From assembly GCA_003445125.1 (NCBI GenBank), contig DLVP01000082.1, positions 215-6,517 on the forward strand: a stretch of DNA of 6,303 nt, given 5' to 3'. Of the stretch, positions 1-5,067 are shown piece by piece. The position numbers and the translations under genes are program-made. The DNA comes from Oscillospiraceae bacterium (GTDB lineage Bacteria > Bacillota > Clostridia > Oscillospirales > Ruminococcaceae). Below the pieces are notes generated by a model. The model ran no database searches. It was given only the letters and a program-made list of their open reading frames with translations, and had not been told where the DNA came from. The first letter of the stretch is position 1. Every line of letters starts with the position of its first letter.

Positions 1-1632
1 AGCCTGATCGGCGAGATCAAGGAGTGCGGCAACATCATTCTGGTCATCGACGAAGTCCACAATCTGGTGGGCGCGGGAGACGCGGAGGGCAGCATGAACG
101 CCGCCAACATCCTGAAACCCGCCCTGTCCCGGGGAGAAATTCAGGTCATCGGCGCGACGACCTTCGCCGAGTACCGCAAGTATATTGAAAAGGACGCGGC
201 TCTGGAGCGCCGTTTCCAGCCCGTCACGGTGGCCGAGCCCACCATCGCCGAAGCAAGCCAGATCATGCAAGGCATCGCAAAATCCTACGCCGAGTTCCAC
301 GGGGTGGAGATTTCTCCGGAAATCGCCCACCAGTGCGTCGTTCTCTCCGAGCGCTACATCACCGACCGCTTTTTGCCTGACAAGGCAATCGACCTGCTGG
401 ACGAAGCCTGTTCCGACGTCAACTTGCAGTGCAAGGAAATCTCCCAGCTTGCCGAGCTGAAAAAGGAGCGGGACGATTACGAGCTGGAACTGCGGGCGCT
501 GAACGAAAACACCGAGAATCAGGATTATGAGCGTCTGGCGCTGATTCGCAGCAAGCTGATGCAGCTGGCGGCGAAGATCGAGGAGCTGGAAAAGCTGCCC
601 AAGCCCGCTGTGACCATGGAAAATCTGGCACGTATCATCGAATTGTGGACGAAAATTCCCGCGTCCAAGATCAAGGCGCAGGAGTATGAGCAGATCAAGG
701 GCCTGAGCGACCGCCTGAAAACCCACATCGTCGGCCAGGACGAAGCAGTGGACGCCGTGGCCCGTGCCATCCGCCGCAACCGGGTTGGCATTTCCCCCAA
801 GAAGCGGCCCGTGTCCTTCATCTTCGTCGGCCCCACGGGCGTGGGCAAGACGGAGCTGGTCAAGCAGCTGGCAAGCGATATGTTTGACAGCGTGGACAGC
901 CTGATTCGCCTGGATATGTCGGAATACGGCGAACCCCACGCCGTCTCCAAGCTCATCGGCTCGCCGCCCGGCTATGTGGGATATGAGGAAGCGGGACAGC
1001 TGACGGGAAAAATCCGAAAAACGCCCTATGCGCTGGTGCTTTTCGACGAAATCGAAAAAGCGCACCCCGATGTTCACAACCTGCTGCTCCAGGTGCTGGA
1101 GGATGGACAACTGACCGATGCACAGGGACGGCGGGCGGATTTCAGAAATGCGGTGATTGTGATGACCTCGAACATCGGCGCACAGAAAATCACCGAACCG
1201 CAAGCCCTCGGCTTCGGCTCACAGGCAGGCAGCGATACCTATATAAAGAAGGAAGTCATGGGACTGCTGAAAAAGTCCTTTCGTCCGGAACTGATCAATC
1301 GAATGGATGAAATCGTGGTCTTTCATAAGCTGACGAAAGCCGATGTGCGAAAGATTGCGGAAAAAATGCTGTCGGCATTGCAGGAGAAAGCAAAGGGGCT
1401 GGGTTGGCAGATCGAATTTGACGAAAGCGCCGTGGAGGAACTGGCGCGGGAGGGCTTTGATGAAAATTACGGCGCGCGTCCGCTTCGCCGCGTCATCCGC
1501 ACGCAGATTGAAGATGCACTGACTGAACGGATCTGCGAAAACGAAAAAGGCGGAAATTTTGTGTGCCGCTATAACGGAAAATCCTTTGAATTTGTAACAA
1601 AAACAGGGGAAAATGGGGTAAAACAGGGGTAA
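1..1632 (+). CDS. clpC: ATP-dependent Clp protease ATP-binding subunit ClpC (5' end outside window)
   Basis: HSP100/Clp AAA+ unfoldase that feeds proteins to the ClpP peptidase in the cytoplasm. The reading frame is open from base 1, so the GTG at 67 is not the start. Compared with the roughly 810 residues usual for ClpC, about 270 are missing (the N-domain and the first Walker A). Window residues in order: D1 Walker B ILVIDE (13-18), sensor region IGATT, arginine-finger region ERRFQ (69-73), a short coiled-coil M-domain (about 144-200), D2 Walker A GPTGVGKT (277-284), D2 Walker B LVLFDE (345-350), sensor-1 TSN (389-391) and sensor-2 GARPLRR (491-497). Two features favour ClpC over ClpB: the M-domain is only about 50 residues, and an LGF tripeptide (403-405) sits where ClpP-partner ATPases carry their ClpP-binding loop. 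Stop TAA at 1630. No convincing terminator follows. The mcsA/mcsB/ctsR neighbours often seen with clpC would lie outside the window. Confidence 0.95.
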   Translation, partial: SLIGEIKECGNIILVIDEVHNLVGAGDAEGSMNAANILKPALSRGEIQVIGATTFAEYRKYIEKDAALERRFQPVTVAEPTIAEASQIMQGIAKSYAEFHGVEISPEIAHQCVVLSERYITDRFLPDKAIDLLDEACSDVNLQCKEISQLAELKKERDDYELELRALNENTENQDYERLALIRSKLMQLAAKIEELEKLPKPAVTMENLARIIELWTKIPASKIKAQEYEQIKGLSDRLKTHIVGQDEAVDAVARAIRRNRVGISPKKRPVSFIFVGPTGVGKTELVKQLASDMFDSVDSLIRLDMSEYGEPHAVSKLIGSPPGYVGYEEAGQLTGKIRKTPYALVLFDEIEKAHPDVHNLLLQVLEDGQLTDAQGRRADFRNAVIVMTSNIGAQKITEPQALGFGSQAGSDTYIKKEVMGLLKKSFRPELINRMDEIVVFHKLTKADVRKIAEKMLSALQEKAKGLGWQIEFDESAVEELAREGFDENYGARPLRRVIRTQIEDALTERICENEKGGNFVCRYNGKSFEFVTKTGENGVKQG

Positions 1633-1732
1633 ATCAGAAAAAAATTCAAAAAAATTTCACCCGAAAACCTGCATTCTAGAGCCATTCTCTGAAATGGTTA
1701 CGAAAAAATTACAAAAATATTGAAAAAACCTC

Positions 1733-1760
1733 TTGCATTTTGAAATAAATATGTTATAAT
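1733..1760 (+). promoter_or_regulatory. Extended -10 promoter of the surface-protein gene
   Basis: TTGCAT (1733-1738) is followed after 16 bases by TATAAT (1755-1760). A TG one base upstream (1752-1753) gives the extended motif TGTTATAAT. The surroundings are A/T-rich. Transcription should start near 1767, giving a leader of about 92 nt. The stretch 1633-1732 between clpC and this promoter holds only A/T-rich sequence and one weak hairpin (CCATT 1682-1686 with AATGG 1693-1697) without a T-tract, so some clpC read-through is possible. Confidence 0.85.
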
Positions 1761-1772
1761 GTAACCGTAAGT

Positions 1773-1820
1773 TAAAGTTGCTTAGATGTTTTGAAGCTTT
1801 AAGAATCTAAAGTAACTTTA
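1773..1820 (+). promoter_or_regulatory. Hairpin in the 5' leader of the surface-protein mRNA
   Basis: TAAAGTT (1773-1779) pairs with AACTTTA (1814-1820). The stem continues through a G-U pair (1780/1813), CTT (1781-1783) with AAG (1810-1812), and AGA (1784-1786) with TCT (1806-1808) after one bulged A (1809). This gives about 13-14 pairs around a 19-nt apical region, starting a few bases after the predicted transcription start. No T-tract follows and the ribosome binding site AAGGAGG (1844-1850) stays outside the stem. A role in protecting the 5' end of an abundant mRNA is therefore more likely than attenuation; this is inference. Confidence 0.55.
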
Positions 1821-1858
1821 GAGTTATTAACACCCAAAATTTTAAGGAGGAAATCATA

Positions 1859-2971
1859 ATGAAGAAGATTCTTTCTGTCGTTCTGGCTCTTGCTATGGTT
1901 TTGGCTCTCGGCGTAACAGCTTTTGCTGCTGAAGAGACCAAGCTGGGCAGCTATGAAGTTGTCGGCAAGAATGCTACTGTTGTCAAAGTCGAAGAAAAAG
2001 ACTATGCGAACAACCCCATCACTGAAGTTAAGGATTCCGCTGGCATCCTGGATTTCAGCACCATCATCCGCACCACTGAGGATGGCAAGTCCATGGCTCT
2101 CTTCAACATCACCGCTAACTCCAAAGCGAAGACCGGCGATGTAACGAAGATTACCATTACTTTCAAAAACAAAGACACCGCTACCGCTCTGGTTGAGATC
2201 AAAGCTGCTCCGGTTACTCCCGTAACCAAGACCGGTCTCGTTGATAAAGACGATCTGGCTACACTTGCTGTGTATGACGAGGGCGTTGTGACTGTTTCCA
2301 TCAGCGCTGACACCAACGGCATCACCGCTTCTGCTTACAACACTCTGAAGAGCTACAACGCTTCCAAGATCGTTTTCAAAGCTCCGGAGTATACTTGGAC
2401 CCTGTATCGTGGCGACTACACCAAGATGAACATCTCCCGTGACATTTACTTCGGCGTAGAAGTTGAGCCGGAAATCGATGAGAAACTGGAGAACAAGGTT
2501 CTGAAAGCTCTGGGCAACGACAAGGCTGAGCCGCTGTACTTCGAACTGACCGGCACCGCTACCTTCAATGCGAAGGCTGACGACGCTGACAAAGTGGTTG
2601 ACCTGTCTGCTGTTGCCAGCAAGCCGGTTCTGACCCTGAACCTGAAGACTGCTTCCGGCGCTTGGTCTGAATTCAACAACAAGAAGAACGTCAACCTGTA
2701 CGTTTACAACGCTTCCAAAGAGACTGTTAAAGAGCTGGCGAAATCTCTGGAGATCGCTCCGACCACTCGTGAACTGTCCCTGACCAACCTCGACCTGGTT
2801 AACGGCGGCATCCACTTCCTGATCGACGCTTCCACCACTGTGAAGCCCTCGCCCGGCAAGACCGATGAGAAGCCGAACACTCCTACCGGTGCTAACAACG
2901 CTGCTGCTGCTATCGTAGCTCTGGTTGTTATGGCTGGTGCAGCTGTTGCTACCAAGAAGATCGTTAAATAA
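1859..2971 (+). CDS. Secreted, C-terminally anchored surface protein of unknown function
   Basis: A 370-residue exported protein that I cannot assign to a named family. The ATG follows AAGGAGG (1844-1850) by 8 nt. A signal peptide covers residues 1-23: MKK, a hydrophobic core, then AFA before the mature AEETKLG. The body is rich in Thr, Ala, Val and Lys. It has a beta-strand-like part (about 30-115), a linker rich in Pro/Val/Thr, and a part (about 130-200) with ITASAYNTLKSYN then YTWTLYRGDY. That pattern resembles small repeated domains seen in clostridial extracellular proteins. The tail is a Pro/Lys linker (329-342), PTGANN (342-347), a hydrophobic stretch (348-365) and KKIVK, so it is built like a cell-wall sorting or membrane-anchor signal but without a clean LPXTG. 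No cysteine is present. Ala is largely GCT, Val largely GTT and Asn nearly always AAC, unlike clpC and the PBP. With the strong promoter this suggests an abundant product, perhaps a surface-layer or adhesin component (inference). It is monocistronic, with its own promoter and terminator. Confidence 0.88.
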   Translation: MKKILSVVLALAMVLALGVTAFAAEETKLGSYEVVGKNATVVKVEEKDYANNPITEVKDSAGILDFSTIIRTTEDGKSMALFNITANSKAKTGDVTKITITFKNKDTATALVEIKAAPVTPVTKTGLVDKDDLATLAVYDEGVVTVSISADTNGITASAYNTLKSYNASKIVFKAPEYTWTLYRGDYTKMNISRDIYFGVEVEPEIDEKLENKVLKALGNDKAEPLYFELTGTATFNAKADDADKVVDLSAVASKPVLTLNLKTASGAWSEFNNKKNVNLYVYNASKETVKELAKSLEIAPTTRELSLTNLDLVNGGIHFLIDASTTVKPSPGKTDEKPNTPTGANNAAAAIVALVVMAGAAVATKKIVK

Positions 2972-3017
2972 CTTATACTAAGGTTTAACGGTTAGAATTC
3001 AAAAAGCTTCAAAAAAT

Positions 3018-3047
3018 AAAAGCGACGCTCTTCGGAGCGTCGCTTTT
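3018..3047 (+). terminator. Intrinsic terminator of the surface-protein gene
   Basis: AGCGACGCTC (3021-3030), loop TTCG (3031-3034) and GAGCGTCGCT (3035-3044) form a perfect 10-bp stem with a UUCG tetraloop. AAA/TTT extends it to 13 bp. The stem starts about 46 bases after the stop codon. The A-rich upstream arm means it could also stop transcription from the other strand. Confidence 0.93.
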
Positions 3048-3119
3048 CATATTTGCGGGAGAAAACTTCGAATTCGTGCGGCTGTCTCTTTCTGTGGCAC
3101 CGCAGTTTGTCGCTATATG

Positions 3120-3165
3120 CCTTCCTCCGGGAGGAAGGTGTCACGCGTGAGCGTGACGGAAGGAG
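3120..3165 (+). repeat. Palindromic module A, copy 1
   Basis: X arm CCTTCCTCC and X' arm GGAGGAAGG form a 19-base palindrome (3120-3138). A Y hairpin follows, GTCACGC-GTGA-GCGTGAC (3140-3157), and then GGAAGGAG (3158-3165). That last segment repeats the GGAAGG-type X' strand, so it could pair with X instead of X'. Confidence 0.85.
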
Positions 3166-3284
3166 CCCGCGAGACTAAAAAACGGCAGAAAGCCGTGGTT
3201 TTGCATCTTCGGAATTGAATCGGGTTTTTGGTTTCAAAATTTCTGTAACATCTTCAGGTTTGAGAAATTTGAAAGTTACGCCTT

Positions 3285-3324
3285 CTCCCTCAGGCGCTCC
3301 GCGCCAGCTCCCTCCCGGAGGGAG
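3285..3324 (-). repeat. Palindromic module B, copy 1 (inverted relative to A)
   Basis: On the minus strand it reads X CTCCCTCC, X' GGGAGGGAG, Y hairpin GGCGC-GGA-GCGCC, then X'' TGAGGGAG. The order of arms is the same as in module A, but the sequence differs and the orientation is opposite. Confidence 0.82.
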
Positions 3325-3448
3325 CCATGCGTTGGTGCGTTTTTCGGCTTTGTACCGCAGAGAAAACAAACGAAGAATTTAAGTTTTCAAAACCGAAAAT
3401 CCGCACTTTTTCCTTTCTGTGGCAGAGTAGTCGGACAGCAGTAGGCTG

Positions 3449-3494
3449 CCCTCTTTCAAAGAGGGGAGCTGTCGCCGTAGGCGACTGAGGGGTG
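3449..3494 (+). repeat. Palindromic module C, copy 1
   Basis: CCCTCTTT pairs with AAAGAGGG (X, X'). Then come AGCT, the Y hairpin GTCGCC-GTA-GGCGAC, and TGAGGGG, a third strand that matches the GAGGGG of X'. It has the same three-arm plan as modules A and B. Confidence 0.85.
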
Positions 3495-3595
3495 TTGGGA
3501 TTTGGAAGGAAGCCGAAAAGAATGGAAAAATCCAAGGCTCAAACCTAAAAATCTGCACACTTTTCTTTTGTGGCAGCGCAGTTTGTCACCGTGAG

Positions 3596-3641
3596 CCTTC
3601 CTCCGGGAGGAAGGTGTCACGCGCGAGCGTGACGGAAGGAG
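3596..3641 (+). repeat. Palindromic module A, copy 2
   Basis: Same as copy 1 except for one base in the loop of the Y hairpin (GCGA instead of GTGA). The stem GTCACGC/GCGTGAC is unchanged. Confidence 0.85.
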
Positions 3642-3759
3642 CCCGCGAGACTGAAAACGGCAGAAAGCCGCGGTTTTGCATCTTCGGAATTGAATCAGAT
3701 TTTTTGTTTCAAAATTTCCGTAACATCTTCAGGTTTGAGAAATTTGAAAGTTGCGCCTT

Positions 3760-3799
3760 CTCCCTCAGGCGCTCCGCGCCAGCTCCCTCCCGGAGGGAG
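3760..3799 (-). repeat. Palindromic module B, copy 2
   Basis: Identical over all 40 bases to the copy at 3285-3324, although the sequence directly downstream on the plus strand has diverged. Confidence 0.82.
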
Positions 3800-3923
3800 C
3801 CTATGTTTGTGCCTAATTTTTCCCTTTGCACCGCAGAGAAAACAAACGCAGAATTTAAGTTTTCAAAACCGAAAATCTGCACTTTTCCCTTCTGTGGCAG
3901 AGTAGCCGGACAACAGTAGGCTG

Positions 3924-3969
3924 CCCTCTTTCAAAGAGGGGAGCTGTCGCCGTAGGCGACTGAGGGGTG
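3924..3969 (+). repeat. Palindromic module C, copy 2
   Basis: Identical over 46 bases to the copy at 3449-3494, with the same X-X'-Y-Y'-X'' layout. Confidence 0.85.
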
Positions 3970-4070
3970 TTGGGATTCGGAAGGAAGCCGAAAAGAATGG
4001 AAAAATCCAAGGCTCAAACCTAAAAATCTGCACACTTTTCTTCTGTGGCAGCGCAGTTTGTCACCGTGAG

Positions 4071-4116
4071 CCTTCCTCCGGGAGGAAGGTGTCACGCGTG
4101 AGCGTGACGGAAGGAG
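4071..4116 (+). repeat. Palindromic module A, copy 3
   Basis: Identical to copy 1 over 46 bases (loop GTGA). It lies just beyond the likely pnuC terminator as seen from pnuC. Confidence 0.85.
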
Positions 4117-4127
4117 CCCGCGAGACT

Positions 4128-4162
4128 AAAAAACGGCAGAAAGCCGCCCTTACCGCAAGGGC
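4128..4162 (-). terminator. pnuC: Probable terminator of pnuC, formed by repeat sequence
   Basis: Read on the minus strand after the pnuC stop, a first palindrome GCCCTTGCGGTAAGGGC (4162-4146) is followed by CGGC-TTTCT-GCCG (4146-4134) and then six T's (4133-4128). The second stem is only 4-5 bp, but it is GC-rich and directly followed by the T-tract. The same stem and T-tract recur inside unit 1, and in weaker form in unit 2. Confidence 0.65.
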
Positions 4163-4210
4163 GCCATGGTTGATGCAAATTCCGGCTTTGTGCACAGAGA
4201 TCAGCCGTCC

Positions 4211-4930
4211 TCATCGCAGGGAAGCAACCGCTTCATCGGAATTTTCGGCTGCGCCGCATTCCTGCTGCGTCCGCCGTTTTTTCCAGCAAAGGAATCCGTA
4301 GACATCGTTGACGAGAAAAGCCGCGAAGCAGGCGACGACCGAAAGATAGGAACGGTCGGTCACACTTGCCGAAATCCAAAGCACCAAAAGAACCGCGTCA
4401 TTGGCGGCGTAGGCGGCACCGAACCACGGACTGCGCCGAAAAGTGAGGGTAACCGCAACAAAACTGGTGGTTACCGAAAGCGTGCTGAAAAACAGATTGG
4501 CGGTGTTCCAGTACGCAAGCAAAATTCCGAACAGCGCCGTCACGGGAACGCTGATTAAAAATATAAAGAAAATTTCCTGTCGGGAGAGACGGTTGACCGC
4601 CACTTCCGAACGCTTTCCGCCGAAAGGATGCTTCAGCCAGCTGATGAGTGCGATGACCGCCATCGGCATGGTCATGCCGAGATAGGTGAGCATTTCCCCA
4701 TAGTAGGAAAAGGAAAAAGAAATGATGCCGTACAAAATGCTGAAAACAATCATCAGCAGTTGCCCGATAGGATTGCCTTTGGCGTTGAAGATCAGCGAAG
4801 TGACGCCGACAAGCGAGGCGGCAAGCGTCAAGAAATTTTGTCGGTCAAAAATCAGAAAAGAACAAACGATCAGGCAGGTGCTTCCGAGCCACAGTCCGAT
4901 TTCGCCGCGGGAAAAATAGGGTTTCTTCAT
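4211..4930 (-). CDS. pnuC: PnuC-family nicotinamide riboside/vitamin transporter
   Basis: A 239-residue polytopic membrane protein of the PnuC family, which moves NAD precursors (nicotinamide riboside) or, in subfamilies, thiamin or riboflavin across the inner membrane by facilitated diffusion and metabolic trapping. Several hydrophobic segments are visible, consistent with the family's 7-8 helices: about 11-28, 33-48, 56-75, 83-98, 119-140, 148-164, 174-190 and 196-215. Family-like blocks are NAKGNPIGQ (49-57), YYGEMLTYLGMTMPMA (76-91), WNTANLFFSTLS (141-152), RRSPWF...AANDA (165-179) and NDVYGFLCWKK (208-218). The start at 4930 is chosen because GGAGGA lies 6 nt upstream. A longer open frame to 5008 would run into the leader hairpin. 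The tail is charged and lies in the cytoplasm or outside. The gene has its own promoter and a probable attenuator. The true substrate cannot be read from the sequence. Confidence 0.88.
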   Translation of the reverse strand: MKKPYFSRGEIGLWLGSTCLIVCSFLIFDRQNFLTLAASLVGVTSLIFNAKGNPIGQLLMIVFSILYGIISFSFSYYGEMLTYLGMTMPMAVIALISWLKHPFGGKRSEVAVNRLSRQEIFFIFLISVPVTALFGILLAYWNTANLFFSTLSVTTSFVAVTLTFRRSPWFGAAYAANDAVLLVLWISASVTDRSYLSVVACFAAFLVNDVYGFLCWKKRRTQQECGAAENSDEAVASLR

Positions 4931-4936
4931 CGTGAT

Positions 4937-4942
4937 TCCTCC
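4937..4942 (-). promoter_or_regulatory. pnuC: Ribosome binding site that fixes the pnuC start
   Basis: GGAGGA on the minus strand with a 6-nt gap (ATCACG) to ATG 4930-4928. It begins at the very base after the seven-T tract of the leader terminator, so a structure here can affect both transcription and translation. Confidence 0.85.
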
Positions 4943-5002
4943 AAAAAAAGAAAGCATTTGCAAGCACATCTTCCAAGACCTAACGATGTGCGCAAATGCT
5001 TT
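4943..5002 (-). terminator. pnuC: Leader terminator (attenuator) upstream of pnuC
   Basis: In the minus-strand RNA, AAAGCATTTGC (5002-4992) pairs perfectly with GCAAATGCTTT (4961-4951). Inside it GCACATC (4991-4985) pairs with GATGTGC (4970-4964), separated by a two-base bulge. The loop is 14 nt. The stem totals 18 bp and is followed by CTTTTTTT (4950-4943). It lies between the pnuC promoter and the pnuC coding region, so if always formed it would silence pnuC. It may also terminate read-through from the PBP gene. Confidence 0.85.
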
Positions 5003-5025
5003 TTGCATTTCTACCCGGTGGCAGA
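4994..5025 (-). promoter_or_regulatory. pnuC: Upstream leader hairpins, candidate anti-terminator/sensor
   Basis: Two small structures precede the terminator in the RNA. The first is TCTGCC (5025-5020), loop ACCG, GGTAGA (5015-5010). The second is AAATGC (5010-5005), five A's, GCATTT (4999-4994). The second uses part of the 5' arm of the terminator stem, so the two are mutually exclusive. An ACC in the first loop could also touch GGU in the terminator loop. The sequence does not match TPP, FMN or T-box consensus elements as I know them. Confidence 0.5.
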
Positions 5026-5035
5026 TTCTTCGGGA

Positions 5036-5064
5036 AGTATATCATAAAAAAGAAATCCTGTCAA
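5036..5064 (-). promoter_or_regulatory. pnuC: pnuC promoter
   Basis: On the minus strand, TTGACA (5064-5059) is separated by 17 bases from TATACT (5041-5036), with TG placed as in an extended -10 element. The start of transcription should be near 5029, giving a leader of about 99 nt. The -35 box begins three bases after the PBP stop codon, so pnuC is not simply the second gene of a PBP operon. Confidence 0.88.
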
Positions 5065-5067
5065 GAG

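Larger units (their letters stand above)
3093..3568. repeat. Tandem repeat, unit 1 (476 bp)
   Basis: First full copy of a direct tandem repeat, starting at TGTGGCA. In order it contains module A (3120-3165), a small hairpin CGGC-AGAAA-GCCG preceded by six A's, and an A/T-rich hairpin (TTTCAAAATTTC 3232-3243 with GAAATTTGAAA 3264-3274, one bulge). Then come module B (3285-3324, inverted), a variable patch (about 3325-3355) and module C (3449-3494). A short internal direct repeat, TCYGCAC followed by a T-rich tract and TGTGGCAG, occurs before module C and again at the junction with unit 2. Short open frames cross it on both strands, but none has a plausible ribosome binding site or protein-like composition. 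I read it as non-coding. Confidence 0.9.
3569..4043. repeat. Tandem repeat, unit 2 (475 bp)
   Basis: Second full copy, nearly identical to unit 1 over most of its length and carrying modules A (3596-3641), B (3760-3799) and C (3924-3969) in the same order. The clearest divergence is the patch just after module B (about 3800-3830), where unit 2 reads TATGTTTGTGCC while unit 1 reads ATGCGTTGGTGCG. The A-tract before the CGGC-AGAAA-GCCG hairpin is interrupted here (TGAAAA instead of TAAAAAA). Open frames across it are by-products of the repeat and not genes. Confidence 0.9.
4044..4200. repeat. Tandem repeat, unit 3 (internally deleted)
   Basis: Bases 4044-4146 match the start of units 1 and 2, including module A (4071-4116) and the A6-CGGC-AGAAA-GCCG element. 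The sequence then jumps to a different palindrome (4146-4162). From 4163 it again resembles unit 1 directly after module B: GCCATG, GTTG and CGGCTTTGT are shared, then CAGAGA, with 3324-3363 as the partner. About 150 bp of the unit, including the A/T-rich hairpin and module B, is therefore missing. The copy ends about 10 bases before the pnuC stop codon. The distal boundary is less certain than the proximal one. Confidence 0.72.

Noticed and set aside
1..1632. ClpB disaggregase as the identity of the first gene
   Set aside because: The middle coiled-coil is about 50 residues, not the long ClpB type, and an LGF ClpP-loop motif is present.
1682..1697. Terminator after clpC
   Set aside because: Only a 5-7-bp weak stem (CCATT/AATGG) without a T-tract.
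1799..2815. Long open frame (338 codons) on the minus strand opposite the surface-protein gene
   Set aside because: It mirrors the uniform codon use of the real gene, has no ribosome binding site, and its product is low-complexity Ser/Val/Gln-rich sequence. The plus-strand gene has promoter, signal peptide and terminator.
3614..3919. 101-codon open frame inside repeat unit 2, with similar ones at 3175-3369 (minus), 3290-3535 (minus) and 4089-4301
   Set aside because: These frames run through palindromic repeats and change between copies. No ribosome binding site and no conserved protein character. Such frames are often mis-annotated as hypothetical proteins.
3093..4200. CRISPR array
   Set aside because: The repeats are about 475 bp with near-identical content throughout. 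There are no short regular repeats with unique spacers and no cas genes.
3093..4200. Insertion sequence or defective transposon
   Set aside because: No transposase fragment, no clear terminal inverted repeats bounding the unit, and no target-site duplication visible. Modules A and B are inverted to each other, but module C and the tandem layout do not fit a simple MITE.
4931..5008. Upstream start for pnuC at 5008, adding 26 residues
   Set aside because: It would place coding sequence within the terminator hairpin and has no good ribosome binding site. GGAGGA sits 6 nt before the ATG at 4930.
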